This document shows, in pieces, positions 11,070 to 23,750 of a stretch of DNA of 64,000 nucleotides. Source of the DNA: Apostichopus japonicus (taxonomy: Eukaryota; Echinodermata; Holothuroidea; Aspidochirotida; Stichopodidae); NCBI RefSeq assembly GCF_037975245.1, contig NC_092565.1, positions 11,092,499 to 11,156,498 of the forward strand, written 5' to 3'. Each line of letters starts with the position of its first letter. Position 1 is the first letter of the stretch. Made by a program: the position numbers and the translations under genes. The notes beneath the pieces are model-generated. The model was given only the letters and a program-made list of their open reading frames with translations. It was not told where the DNA came from and ran no database searches.

Positions 11070-12870
11070 ATGTTAACGTATGTCAGTGTGGAGCCAGGAA
11101 AAGCAAGGAATAGCCAGGTATACAAACCCAGGATAACCCGGGAAAAACCAGGTCCCTGTTTATGTCAGTGTGGAGCCAGGAAAAGCAAGAAATATCCAGG
11201 TATACAAACCCAGGATAACCTGGGAAAAACCAGGTCCCTGTTTACGTCAGTGTGGAGCCAGGAAAAGCAAGAATTAGCCAGGTATACAAACCCAGGATAA
11301 CCCGGGAAAAAACCAGGTCCCTGTTTATGGCAGCGTGGAGCCAGGAAAAGCAAGGAATAGCCAGGTGTACATACCCAGGATAACCTGGGAAAAACCAGGT
11401 CCCTGTTAACGTCAGTGTGGAGCCAGGAAAAGCAAGGAATATCCAGGTGTACATACCCAGGATTACCCCGGAAAAACCAGGTCCCTGTTTATGGCAGTGT
11501 GGAGCCAGGAAAAGCAAGGAATTGCCAGGTATACATATCCAGGATAACCCTGGATAAACCAGGTCCCTGTTAACGTCAGTGTGGAGCCAGGAAAAGCAAG
11601 GAATAGCCAGGTATACATACCCAGGATTACCCCAGAAAAACCAGGTCCCTGTTTATGTTAGTGTGGAGCCAGGAAAAGCAAGGAATAGCCTGGAGTACAT
11701 ACTCAGGATTACCCTGGAAAAACCAGGTCCCTGTTAACGTCAGTCTGGAGCCAGGAAAAGCAAGGAATAGCAAGGTGTACATACCCAGGATTACCCCACA
11801 AAAACCAGGTCCCTGTTTATGGCAGTGTGGAGCAAGGAAAAGCAAGGAATAGCCAGTTATCCATACCCAGGATAACCCCGGAAAAACCAGGTCCATGTGT
11901 ACATCAGTGTGGAGCCAGGAAATGCAAGGAATAGCCAGGTGAACATACCCAGGATTACCCCGGAAAAACCAGGTCCCTGTTAATGTCAGTGTGGAGCCAG
12001 GAAAAGCAAGGAATAGCCAGGTGTACATACCCAGGATTACCCCGGAAAAACCAGGTCCCTGTTCATGGCAGTGTGGAGCAAGGAAAAGCAAGGAATAGCC
12101 AGGTGTACATACCCAGGATTACCCCGGAGCCAGGAAAAGCAAGGAATAGCCTGGAGTACATACCCAGGATTACCCCGTAAAAACCAGGTCCCTGTTTATG
12201 TCAGTGTGGAGCAGGGAAAAGCAAGGAATAGCCAGATGTTCATACCTAGGATTACCCCGGAAAAACCAGGTCCCTGTTAACGTCAGTCTGGAGCCAGGAA
12301 TAGCCAGGTATACATACCCAGGATTACCCCGGAAAAACCAGGTCCCTGTTAACGTCAGTGAGGAGCCAGGAAAAGCAAGGAATAGCCAGGTATACATACC
12401 CAGGATTTCCCCAGAAAAACCAGGTCCCTGTTTATGGCAGTGTGGAGCCAGGAAAAGCAAGGAATAGCCAGGTATACATACCCAGGATTACCCGGAAAAA
12501 CCAGGTCCCTGTTAACGTCAGTGTGGAGCCAGGAAAAGCAAGGACTAACCAGGTATACATACCCAGGATAACCCAAGAAAAACCAGGTCACTGTTTACGT
12601 CAGTGTGGAGCCAGAAAATGCAAGCAATAGCCAGGTGTACATACCCAGGATTACCCTGGAAAAACCAGATCCCTGTTAACGTCAGTCTGGAGCCAGGAAA
12701 AGCAAGGAATAGCCAGTTATACATACCCAGGATTACCCTAGAAAAACCAGGTCCCTGTTAACGTCAGTCTGGAGCCAGGAAAAGCAAGGAATAGCCAGGT
12801 ATACATACCCAGGATTACCCCGGAAAAACCAGGTCCCTGTTTATGGCAGTGTGGAGCCAGGAAAAGTAAA
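11070..12870. repeat. 82-bp minisatellite, about 22 copies, partly dimeric
   Basis: A unit containing gtgtggagccaggaaaagca, then atagccaggtatacataccc, then aaaaccaggtccctgtt recurs at 11082, 11164, 11246, 11329, 11411, 11493, 11575, 11657, 11739, 11821, 11903, 11985, 12067, 12200, 12282, 12354, 12436, 12517, 12599, 12682, 12763 and 12845. Spacing is 81-83 bp, except for an extra 51-bp partial unit after 12067 and a 10-bp deletion in the unit at 12282. The junction alternates between tttatggcag and ttaacgtcag through much of the array, indicating a higher-order 164-bp repeat. Long open frames occur on both strands only because the unit has few stop codons. Since 82 is not a multiple of three, a coding role is unlikely. 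Confidence 0.95.
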
Positions 12871-13319
12871 ATTGTAAGTTAAATCTTCTGACCTTCTTCA
12901 GTCAATCTCTTAGCTTTGACCTAACCATGGAAAGGTCTATGTTATACCTTGATAGGTCCACAAGATCTCAAACAATAGGATAATAAATAAAGTTAAAATT
13001 TGATGGGTTGGTCAGAACCCTGAAAGCTAAAAACAGAGGTTTAGTTTGCTAAACATCCTACTTAAGTTACCTGAACATACTATCAAATAAAACTATTGTC
13101 TTTTTCATGAGTAAGTTTCTGCTGATGACTTCTTCTAGGTGATAATGAGCATATGGACTTTTTTTTGGTTAAATGAGTTTAACATGCCACTTTATTTGAT
13201 TGAATTGAAGCCTACACATTACATAAGAAAAGGTGTTATTCAAGAATTTTTCTAAGCTTTCATGAAGGGTTTTGGGAATTTAAATTTCATGTTCATAGAC
13301 ACTTTAGACATTTACTTAC

Positions 13320-13487
13320 TTTCCAGCTATTCCCTCAGCTCTTTGTCCAGTGCTGGCCTCAGCTCAGCATTTACGGTGCATTCCCAGCGTGACTTCAACT
13401 CCTCAGGTGTAAACAGCAGATTTGTCAACTTGAAAACTGCATGTGAAGCTCTGTGGTTAATGAACCAATTTGGACTTCTAGTTCTTT
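13320..13487 (-). CDS. Possible exon of a BEN-domain-like protein (partial or pseudogene)
   Basis: On the minus strand a pyrimidine-rich acceptor (CTCTATTTCAG) ends at 13488 and a strong donor GTAAGT starts at 13319. In one frame the exon encodes about 53 residues including NWFINHRASHAVFKLTNLLF, then TPEELKSR and RPALDKELRE. This resembles part of the BEN domain, a DNA-binding/protein-interaction fold found in chromatin factors and some mobile elements (hydrophobic helix, LLFTPEEL, then LD.E). That frame reaches a TAG at 13327-13329, seven bases before the donor, so the exon is terminal with an intron in its 3' UTR, or broken. I found no partner exons. The family assignment rests on motif resemblance only. 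Confidence 0.35.
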
Positions 13488-15745
13488 CTGAAATAGAGAA
13501 AATGTTATTAACTTACCACAAGGTTTCTACAATTGGAAAGTTCCATACCTCAGGGACATATATAGGTTTCAGTAATAGAGAGGAGTGCTGGAACATTTAA
13601 CTTTACTACACATTTAGAAATTGCAATTCAAGGTAGGAAAAGGGGCAGGGAGGGGTTACATAGTGGCAAATACTAATGTAGTGATGACTTCAAGGATGTT
13701 TAAAGTTTAAGGCAGACTCTCATAACTCCAAAATGCATTCACTAATTTCACAGTAACATCCTTAAAACTTGTGATTGGTCACTCTACATTACTTTCCATG
13801 AAAGCAGGGCAATTAAAAGCTAACATTGGTTCATGACATGTGCAGTGAGAAGACAAATATCCACAGCAGAGTGGATGTACAGAGATTGAAGGAGGGTCTA
13901 AAAGTAAAGAATTGGTGGTTGATGTCTGAAACAAGATCTATTTGGAGGGGTGATGTTCAAAACAAGAGTCATGACAAAAAAATTCTGAGAGGAAATGACC
14001 CAAAATTTTCAGCTTTTGGTTAATATATGTGCTTATGTTGTGGTTTGATTTTATGGTATAATTGTTTCAATTACTTTCAATTTTGTTCTTTAAAGAAAAC
14101 TGTTATAACTTTATTTCAGGGAAAATTGGAATATTTTCTCATCATAACATCATCAATATCATTGAAAACATGTCTGATCATAGCAAATTTTATGTTAATA
14201 AAGAAAATAACAACAGAATTCCCAAAATGTAGCAGCAATGGAGTGACACCACCATTTATAACAAAAGAACGACTTTTGGAAAATTTATAGATTGTCACAC
14301 TTTTCTACCATCTTGAATATAATTTCCAGAATGAAGGTCTGGTAAACTCTGATTCATAAATTGCAGATATTAATTATGTTTTTTATTTAGAATAGAAGTT
14401 CTTTACTGTAATTTGAAAATTTACTACCACTGTTAACCAATTTGGACCCTTAAATGTGAACAGACCCAATTTTGAAGATATATGCTGAGGTCATAACAAA
14501 CTTTCATAATTTAAGACTTGCAGTGAGAGTTTTACAGTAAACCACAAGAGTTGGCAGGCCTGCAAAACCCTAGCCAAGTTCTTTTGACTTTTGTTGGAAA
14601 GGATACTTGCAGATGGACTGGGCCCCAGTCTATGGCTAAACCCTATCGGTTTAAACTTTAGCCAGTGACAGTAGGCCAAAGTGTACAGGCCTAATGGAGT
14701 TTTTGGCTGGAACTGTAATTGTGTAAGGCCTAGCTAATTTAGAACTAGCCTATAACTGATAAGTCTGTTAACAACCTTCAATCAAAGCGATGTTGCATAG
14801 CTTGCCAGGTGTTACCCTAAGAGTATCTTAGGCTAAGCCATTACCATCTTCCCTAGCTAATTTACCTATAGCATTAATACCACCTGAGGCCCCTGTTGTT
14901 GGCCAAAAAAGGGGAGATTGAATATCTACCCCAGTTGAAAATGCTAGCCATACTGAACGCTCCTCTGCAAAAGTTCATGAATAAACACACAGAGTATTAT
15001 TTCAGTGGTCAAGCCAAATTTGTCTTCACAATCACACACAGGAAAGTAGTGCTGGTCATTAGACAAAAATTTAGAGCACTTGTGTTTACAAGCATACATG
15101 TTGACTGGTCAGATAATCAGGTGCGCTCAAGGATGAATCCTGGTGGCAGTATTTGGGGTAGTTTATGCTATCAAGTAACAAATTTTTAATGCTCAAGTGA
15201 ATTTGAGGACTTTTGTCTATAGACAGTCTTGACCTCCATACATAGCATTAGGCCTATGTATTGCTATGACCACCGACTGCAAGTCAGTAAGCCTAAAGGC
15301 TGGTAGTGGTAGCAGGATACTTCTTATGCCCATCTTCAACTTCAAGTTCAAGTCCTATGATCGAGATACGCAGCTAATTGTCTGCATATAGGTCCATTAG
15401 ACCTTACTCGGGACAGCTACAGTTAGACTTCAGAATCTTAATTGGTTTACATGGGTCTAACTTAGGCTTGCACTGGGCTAATTCTAACTAGGTCTAGGGT
15501 TGGCCTGGCTTGTTCTAACTCAGTCGTAGGACCAGACTTAGCAAGGTATAGGCCTATACTTGTTTGCTTTGATCTCAAATTAGTAGAAAGCCAAGCTTAA
15601 AATGGAACTGAAAATCCCGGACTTTAGAACCAAAACATTGCCGATCTGGTACTCTTACTGTCTTACTACTAGTCGTTAAAGCCTAGCCTAGTGCCTACGG
15701 CCTTATGCCTATCCTCACCTCACACAGCTTGGTACTATTCCCTTT
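13488..15745. other. No gene recognised
   Basis: Non-coding in appearance. I see short open frames and many copies of aggcctA-type words near 14540-15700, but no exon with family resemblance and no element ends. Confidence 0.4.
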
Positions 15746-15825
15746 AGACCTGGGGTGGGCAACCTACGGCCCGCGGGCCACATGCGGCCCGCCAGGTATT
15801 TTTTTGCGGCCCGTGAGATGTCTCA
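15746..15825. mobile_element. hAT-like transposon end
   Basis: The stretch with ggggtgggcaacctacggcc, followed by cgcgggcc and tgcggcccgcc, closely resembles the terminal sequence of hAT-superfamily DNA transposons, which begin CAGGGGTSGGCAACC...GGCCCGC. No transposase frame and no opposite end are seen nearby. It is probably a fragment or a short non-autonomous copy. Confidence 0.55.
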
Positions 15826-16439
15826 AGAAAATCAATCTATTGACATCACAAAAACACGAGCTAGCTGCTTAGAATTTATCGGCACTATAATGATGCTGTT
15901 AGGTTGGCCTGTTATCCCAATTAATTTTAAACTGTACTGTATTGATATTATGTTTTTGTGAATACAGATTAGTACACACACCTATATTGCTTGAAAGTGA
16001 GTCTAGACCGTCATGCAGTTGAACTTTTGTCTCCCAAATCGTTCGTCTTTGGTAGGCAAACCAAAGAAACGAACTCCATCTCCATTTCGGCAAGGCATAG
16101 CCTACTTTAGGCTATAGTCGGTTCTGTTTTCTTTAAAACAATACAAAACCATTGTAAGCCTAGGCCTAAGCACGTTTGCCAAAGAAAATACCATAAAATC
16201 TTATTCATAGTCTCATGATATTAATAAGGCGAAACAAGTGGAAATCCACTTGCCACTCGAGGAAAAATTCATAACTGAGCTGTAATAATCCACAAAATCA
16301 CCCCGAGGGAAATTTGAGAAATTCCATTTTTGGTCCAAATTTGACTATTTTGTAAGGCCCTTGTTATTTTTACAAATTTTGGCCAAAATCGAGACTATCT
16401 CAACTCTCCTCAAAATCATGTCAATGGGGTAGAGCGCTC

Positions 16440-16815
16440 TCTTATCGAGACTGAAATACAAAAAGCTTGATTTTTCGTCGAAAATTGATTATTTTGTAGG
16501 GCTATATATTGCCCTATGATTCTTTTTAATTTCGCCCGGAATGTGATGCGGAGAACGCATGGCGACCTTCGTATTACATATCAGATAATAAAAGAGTAAA
16601 CAATAGGTCCCTATTCTTTGGCAAGACTGTATAACTTGAATATCAATTGTTTATGTCATAATTTAATATATAGGCCTATCATTTGGAGGCGAAAACTCGA
16701 GTAAAATGTCACTTTCAACTTGATAGAAATTAGTTTCTGAACCCTTTTTGATCCATGAAAAACATCGAGACTGGAATATAAAAAGCTTGATTTTTCGTCG
16801 AAAATGTGATAATGT
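16440..16815. repeat. Direct repeat pair about 320 bp apart
   Basis: A segment of about 42 bp (tcgagactg, then aaaaagcttgatttttcgtc and gaaaat) occurs at 16447-16490 and 16767-16807 with few differences, and the sequence after each copy is also related. It could be a local duplication or the ends of a small decayed element. Confidence 0.7.
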
Positions 16816-17019
16816 TGTGAGGCGATTAGCCTTATCATATTGCATACTACGTACGCTTACCGTCGAGCACACGAAGCAAAAGACCACATTCACAAGTAGC
16901 AGGATCACCTTGCAATTTATTCATCATCCCAATTTCAGATATACTGAGTGAAAACTTTGCAACAATTTTGCAATCATTTGTGTATTGAAATGGTTTTCAT
17001 CATGACCTTGTATCCAGTG

Positions 17020-17150
17020 GCGGAGCTAGGGGCATTGTTCAGGGGGGGGGGCGAGAATGGTCTGTAGGGGCGCTATCTACACTATCTAAGCGGAGCGCCA
17101 CCACAGCGGGTTGGCGCGGAGCGTACAAAAAAAAATGAGTAAAAACACTG
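17020..17150. repeat. Interspersed repeat with G-tract and ggttggcgcggagcgtacaa
   Basis: It contains agtggcggagctaggggc, a G-run at 17042-17052, then ctatctaagcggagcgccac and ggttggcgcggagcgtacaa. The same words occur at 56985-57200, near 54800-54830 and near 58960-58985, so this is a dispersed family in the window. Confidence 0.7.
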
Positions 17151-17490
17151 GCGTAGGAAGGTACTTTTGAGTGGGGGGCTGAAGACTGATGGCCGGCCTG
17201 GGGGAGGGGTTTAAGGGGAGGGGGTGTCCCCCTCCCCTTTGGAATTTTTTTCATTTCCAGGTGGCCTCAGATGCAATTTGGTGCAATATAGCACACTTCA
17301 ACCCACCCACTCCATTCTGTATATAATTTTGCATTTTCACCTTGCCTTAAATGCAATTTGGTGCTCCAAATGAGATTTTTTTCTCATTTGGAAATGAAAA
17401 AGGGGTTTTCTGACTTGCGAAGCGGGGGGGGGGCGGAATGATACTTCCGCCCCTCCACATTTTTCACAGCCCCCCCGGTTCCTACGCCCT
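17150..17490. repeat. G-tract-ended interspersed repeat, copy 1
   Basis: It starts ggcgtaggaaggtacttttg and ends near ccggttcctacgcccttg, so the outermost bases form short inverted ends (gcgtaggaa/ttcctacgc). The interior carries tgtccccctcccctttggaa and two atgcaatttggtgc words. A near-identical copy lies 690 bp downstream. It is likely a non-autonomous DNA transposon; no protein is encoded. Confidence 0.8.
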
Positions 17491-17844
17491 TGAGTAAAAA
17501 TACTCCCTAGATCGCCGGAAATGACCCTTTCCGGGCCTTGCTAATTTGCAGATAAACGAAGAATAAATAGGTGTCATCGCCAACAAAATGTGACAAATGT
17601 CAATAGGTAGATGAAAGCGCAATAAAAGAGTCAATAATCGCGAATAAGTAAAAAGTGGTAAAAAGCTGAAAAGGGCGCCAGCAGTCCATTTGAGTCCGTC
17701 AGGGGGGGGGGGGACGCTGACTGTATGGACGCTCCGCCACTGCCTGTATCGCGCAATATGTACTGTTCTTGTAGAGAGCCTGTATAATGCCCTCAGTCCA
17801 GCTGAACTTGCAAAGGAACAGCCGTTGTGAGATTGCTTTGTCGC

Positions 17845-18220
17845 AGTGACGTAGGAAGGTACTTTTGAGTGGGGGGGGGGGGCTGAAGACTGATGGCCGG
17901 CCTGGGAGAGGGGTCTAAGGGGAGGGGGTGTCCCCCTCCCCTTTGGAATTTTTTGCATTACCAGGTGGCCTCAGATGCAATTTGGTGCAATATAGCACAC
18001 TTCAACCCACCTACTCCATTTTGTATATAATTTTGCATTTTCACCTAGCCTTAGATGCAATTTGGTGCTCCAAATGAGATTTTTTTCTCATTTGGAAATG
18101 AAAAAAGGGGTTTTCTGACTTGCGAAGCGGGGGGGGGGGGGCGGAATGATACTTCCTCCCTCCATATTTTTCACTGGGGGGGCTGGCGCCCCCAGCCGCC
18201 CGGTTCCTACGCCCTTGCTT
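17845..18220. repeat. G-tract-ended interspersed repeat, copy 2
   Basis: Near-identical to the copy at 17150-17490, with a longer G-run (17872-17882) and a few substitutions. It runs from gacgtaggaaggtacttttg to ggttcctacgcccttg. The two copies share orientation and are separated by about 350 bp of unique sequence. Confidence 0.8.
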
Positions 18221-19520
18221 TGTCGTGTAACGTATAGTTGTATGTGAATACTGTGTCTTACGGATTCAGCCACAGAAACTACATTTGTTATAGAAGGGCT
18301 GGGAGAAGGAAGATTGAACAGATTGGCAATTGAAATGAAGGAACAACAAAGACAGCGAGGTAGACAAACAGTAATATTTTCCTCCTGTATTTCTCATCTG
18401 TCCAAAGAAAAAAAAGGGCATAGAATTAAATTTAAGACAAACAAAAGAAAAACACATTTGCAACACAATGAGTACATTGAGATAAGATCTGAAACCTTTG
18501 CGCGACCTCCACAGTCAACACACCAACCTTATACGGTCCCATCGCCAAGCAACAAATTTCAAGGTATGGTTGTTCAAGAGAATGAATTAAATTGCTTGAA
18601 AAATCTGGTATTAAAATTGCTGTACTGCGGCGTAGGGAACGAAATAAGGTTGTAAAAATCAATTGCATGGTTCAAGTGAAAACCGCAAAGTCTCGATAGC
18701 ATGCTTTATCAAGGATGACATATATACGACGCATGTAAAGTGATATTCCGACACAGAATATGTGACACTTACATGATAGACACAAATAATTGACATTTTT
18801 TATAAATCGGTAACCCCCAACTCAGTACCTTGTTCCTAACTCTAGATATGTGATTATTGAATGTGCCCTAGGAAACTGAAGCCTTTTTTTTAATGTAAAT
18901 GTCACGTGTCGTCTGTTATTTAGAAGTTGTTCCACTGAATGAATTCTTCTGAAGTTATTGATGAAGCGGGTGCAGAGATGAGGTGCTCTGCTGCTCCAAG
19001 CACATATGATCAGGGTGACGTAGCAACATAGCTGTGTGCGGCGCTCTCACCTCCCCCCCCCCCCCAATAATTGACTTAGACAAGACAGTTGGATAATTTT
19101 ATCTATGCAACATCTCTTAAAATAAGTTAAGCTGATCGCACTCTTGACAGGATAAAATTCTGAGTCAAATAATATTAGGCTACAATTCTTATAGGTTTAC
19201 TTTATATCAAGATTTTACGAAATTACAATTAATCGAAATCTTGTTTCTAACTCCTGGTAAAACACATAATAAAGTTGAAAATACTACAAACTAACTTTAA
19301 AAATTGTCTAAATACGACCAATGGGTGTTCGATTTAGCACCTCAGCATATTATTAAGTACGGTACCTGCTATAGCATATTTAAGGTACCAAAGAATCACA
19401 AACTCGTGTTATGCTGCTGAAAATTTCGAACATGATAAGTCCAGCTGTATTAACATCCTCCAACCTGGAATCGGAATCTGCCTCTGTTGCTGCTGGTTGG
19501 AGAAGATTGGACCCGAATAT
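18221..19520. other. Downstream flank of the guanylate cyclase gene; no gene seen
   Basis: This contains the 3' UTR of the minus-strand guanylate cyclase gene and sequence beyond it. A C-run lies at 19053-19065. No convincing minus-strand AATAAA was found close to the stop codon. Confidence 0.4.
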
Positions 19521-19601
19521 CTAAGTATTGCTGTTATTTAACGTGACGTCAGCTCCATTGACCTTCCCTAGCAACCAGTACGTGTACATCTCACCCTTGC
19601 C
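19521..19601 (-). CDS. NIT guanylate cyclase coding exon 6 and stop
   Basis: Residues 603-628, [13 protein letters not shown] followed by a short tail and TAG. GKG-x-x-x-TYWLLG is the standard C-terminal strand of guanylate cyclases. Acceptor CTCACAG. Confidence 0.9.
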   Translation of the reverse strand, partial: GKGEMYTYWLLGKVNGADVTLNNSNT

Positions 19602-21737
19602 CTGTGAGGAGAAATCAGTGATTGTGAATAACGTATCTCCATAAGAAGGCTTGTCTCCATGCCTACCGTACATGCGCAAAGTGAAATTGCATATGCGTAA
19701 GGCAAACAACCTTACCAGTATATATATTACGTGAACGCGAAACGAATGAACTGGAAGAAATAAACCAACGGAGAGAACTTCGAAAATATTTCAATTAATT
19801 TAATATACCTACACATCGGCCACACAGCTGCCGTATATTTTGGCTTTAAAAAAATTGGACTGCATTAACAGGTTCACCTGGATGCAGGAATCACCTGCTA
19901 AACAAACTGAATTTAGACCGCGGCAGTGAATGCAAACATTCACTTTAACAGATATTAATCATTTCATTGAGAATATGTTACATATAAAAACCCGCGTAGC
20001 TCTTTTACAATTTTAACAGGTATCGATTGACCTTCGAAGAAAACTTGAAAAAGAAGAGCTGCCGAAAAGCTTTACGTGTCGCAAACGTATTTATCAAATT
20101 TCTTCTTTTAATTGGCCGTGGATATTGAACGTTAATTAGGTTAGTATTTGTCAATCTACATTAAAGCAAATTTTGTGGTTCTGCCGCGCTGCTGAATATA
20201 AGCTTGAAAAAACATGACACTAGTGAATACGATTTCCAGCAATTTTGCATGCATGTTGACAGGCTACCACATGGTTATGAAATAAAAGTAACATTTACTT
20301 TCACCGTAACCGATCTCTACTTAAGCTATTTGGACCTGTTGCCAATTAGACAACATACTCAAGGAATCGAGAGAACAATGTCGTATAATGTACAGTTATA
20401 TGCGGTATATTTGGAAAAGACAATTGCCAGTTCTTGTTATCCTACTGAATCATTGAAATGCCACAGAGTTAAATTGCGCATGGAGCAATGCACAAGTATC
20501 AATTCCAAAGAAAGATGAATCGCGTCACTTAAGACTCGTAGTAATCAATACCAACACTACTATCTGGAAGGGCTTTATAGGTCACCTATACTTGAAGTTG
20601 GCGTAAACAGTATGACTCATATTGGCTACTAGTATATGCCCATGCCATATTACAACTCATATAATTAATTTATTCTAAACTATAAGCTAATAATCATTGT
20701 TGGAAGCACTTCATTATGGATATAAAAACTTTTATCCAAAAAACGTAAGTTAGTAAGTTGTAGATGGTCTTGTATCGTTCGTTGGAATGGACATTTTAAA
20801 CCAGTGGCAGAAATTATGGCGGTCACCGGGCCGGGGTACGGGGGCATGCCCAGTGCATACTACTGGGTCCCTCCCCCATCTGTGCAAACAAAAGCTCCAA
20901 CGACGTGGGTAATGAGCCACTCCTTAAACCAATGTTGCCTTTCTAACCCTGAAAGTTTAATTATACGGGCCTGTACCGGGCCGTAGTCCTTGGACCCACA
21001 TATTAACGGTCCCTCTTAATATATTTCGGCATCGTTGTCTTATAAAGGAACTGCAATAGCGCATTTACTAGAGAAGACTAAAAGCCCACACTTTGCAGCA
21101 CATCATCTCTCGCCACCTACCCCCCACCCCCCCCCCCCTCTGTCACTCTGGCCTGCCATCCACTCTTGCTTAGTACTTATAGTGATCTCTTTTTACTTTC
21201 TCAAGACAGGAACACTTTGGGAGTAACCATGGAAATTTTTTGGAACTCAATGCATCACACTCTGTTATTCCTTAGTGTTGTGATATGCGAATACTTTACC
21301 CATGCATACGTAACGCATACCTTGACGCATACGACACCTCTGGACTCAATGATGAAATCATTAACGGATTCACCAAGAGCAAGGAATGTCTCTGAGCTCA
21401 TATGAATCTTTGACGCTGAAAGGAAGAAAAATAGCAAGATTATATAACAAGTAACAAGTTAACAAAGTGTTTGAATTGCAAAGAAATTAATTTGTACACA
21501 GACCATCCATGCAGGGGGGTTGTCTTATTTGTACACGACATGCATGAATATTCATGACGTCCCGTATGTTTTAGATAAAGATGATTTTGTCTTGAAATTC
21601 TTTAAAAAAAAATAATAACCACTTCAATAATGTTATATTTCGTACCAAGTTTTGATCGCGTCTGCGTCTTTTTCGTATCACTTTTCTTACAGGTAGCGTA
21701 ATCCACTTCACATGTAAATGTACAGCTCATTCCAGTC

Positions 21738-21821
<84 letters not shown>

Positions 21822-23628
21822 CCATTCGATCCATTTTAATTCACTTCCTTTCATAGAAAAATATATGTACGATTGTTTTTCCGTTTGTTTTAAAGAGCGT
21901 TAGCATACTTGATATATGGAAAATGTCAAAAATAAATCAATGAAAATGAATGACATATAAACTGTTGACAACTATGTTTTGAGCAATTGACTTTGAGATT
22001 TTGATTTTAGAGACATTGTTACGAAAACAATCAGCTCCACGGTAAGTGTGCACTTCAAGCTCAGAACAATAAACCAGGCTACTTCATCGTTAAGTTCACT
22101 TCAAATATGAAGTAAAAGAAATTCAACCACGAAAATGACCATCTAAGAAAATCCAATAACCTTTAAATCTGAAATCCCTCAGTGCTAAATTACTCTTCAC
22201 TCGACAAAAGATATCACGGAATGTAGTAGGAATCTCTTCCGTTGAGTTGATTGCAAATAAATCAAATCTTAGCTTATTCTCTACAGTTAACGAGAGAAAC
22301 TTGAAAGACCGTATAGGACATGTGAATATTTGCGAATATAATAAATTTCAGAAGTCCTTGGATGGAAATAGATAATAATGAATATTTCACGAAGCTAGAT
22401 GGCATACAATTTAATATCAGTGTAGAGCTGCTTAAGATGTAGGTCAAAGGGACTTACAAATGACATAATAATTATGGGAAAGATGCAAAGTAGATAAAAT
22501 ACGAATTCCAAATGCATGCATGGGCTATCATTATACGACATCTTTCATGTACAACAAAAACAACTTTATATTCCCAGAACTAGACAGTAATCACATATAT
22601 TGAACATGTTTGCTGCAGTGGCGTAGCGAAAGTGGAGGGGAGGGGGGGGATTATGTGCTAAGGACATTAGGTGCTTAGAACATGAAACTGTTTCCCCATA
22701 TCAAGCTCCTAAGCACTTTTACTGACAGCAGAAACAGTTTATAACATTTACATGGTATGAACAGGATGTCCGTATCGCTCATACTGTCAGTACGAGTGCT
22801 TTAAAGCGGGACATGAAAGAACGTTCTAGAATATATTGTCCCAACTAGGTGCAGAATAACATATAATTTTGATGAATATTCATTTACTAGGCCTATGGTA
22901 TGTCGTCAGAGATATGGACATGACAACTTTCGGTCGTAGTAATATTTCAGTTTGATAATAATATCCGATATATTTCGCTTGTAAAATCTAGTTAACGACT
23001 GTCCATTAATTACTAACAGTTTTATAAGCTTGAAATGTAATCAATAAAATTGAATTTGGAAGCTATAAAATACATACATACTACATACATACAACTAATC
23101 ATGTAACGGTTTCTCACTGTAATCTCACTTTGTTTAACAATGTACTACCTCATGTGTACATAATTTTGATTGGAAATGTAATTAATGATACTGAATTATA
23201 AATCTATTTATTTAATGTAATGCGAACAATATTTGTCGAAAAAATGAAACGATATATCACACTCTCACCTTTTTTTTTTTTAAACAATGTATGACGACAT
23301 AGGGTAACAGCGCGATGCTATAAGAGCACAAATGCCTATGCTTAATGAGTTTGTTTTAGCCTATACAACTGCCTGATTCCATCGACTGCCTGATTCCATC
23401 CAATTTTGATCAGATAACGCCAGAAGTGATATCAGAGGTTTACTTGTAAACGTCGCCAGGAATAACCGTTGCTATGCAATTAAGTGACATGTTTGCTAAA
23501 ATCGTGCATGCGTTGAAGCTTGCTGTATAGTTCGAGTACTGAGTTCCTACATTATCGCATGAATGTGCTAGAAAAAAACATGTTCCATCGAACATAGAGT
23601 ACTATGCGCCAAGATATCGACAATCAAC

Positions 23629-23678
<50 letters not shown>

Positions 23679-23702
23679 TTTGCCTTTGGCGTTTACCTCC
23701 AT

Positions 23703-23750
<48 letters not shown>

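Noticed and set aside
11070-12870. Long open frames on both strands (60-150 codons) in the 82-bp array
   Set aside because: They translate a minisatellite with few stops. The unit is not a multiple of three, frames occur on both strands, and splice signals and starts are absent.
11070-12870. Possible CRISPR-like array
   Set aside because: There are no unique spacers; the whole 82-bp unit repeats, and the context is an animal genome.
13262-13600. A 112-codon plus-strand frame
   Set aside because: It is the antisense of the splice-bounded BEN-like exon and has no family resemblance.
17039-18273. Pro/Gly-rich frames around the G-tract repeats
   Set aside because: They translate C or G runs in interspersed repeats, present in several copies with different run lengths that shift the frame.
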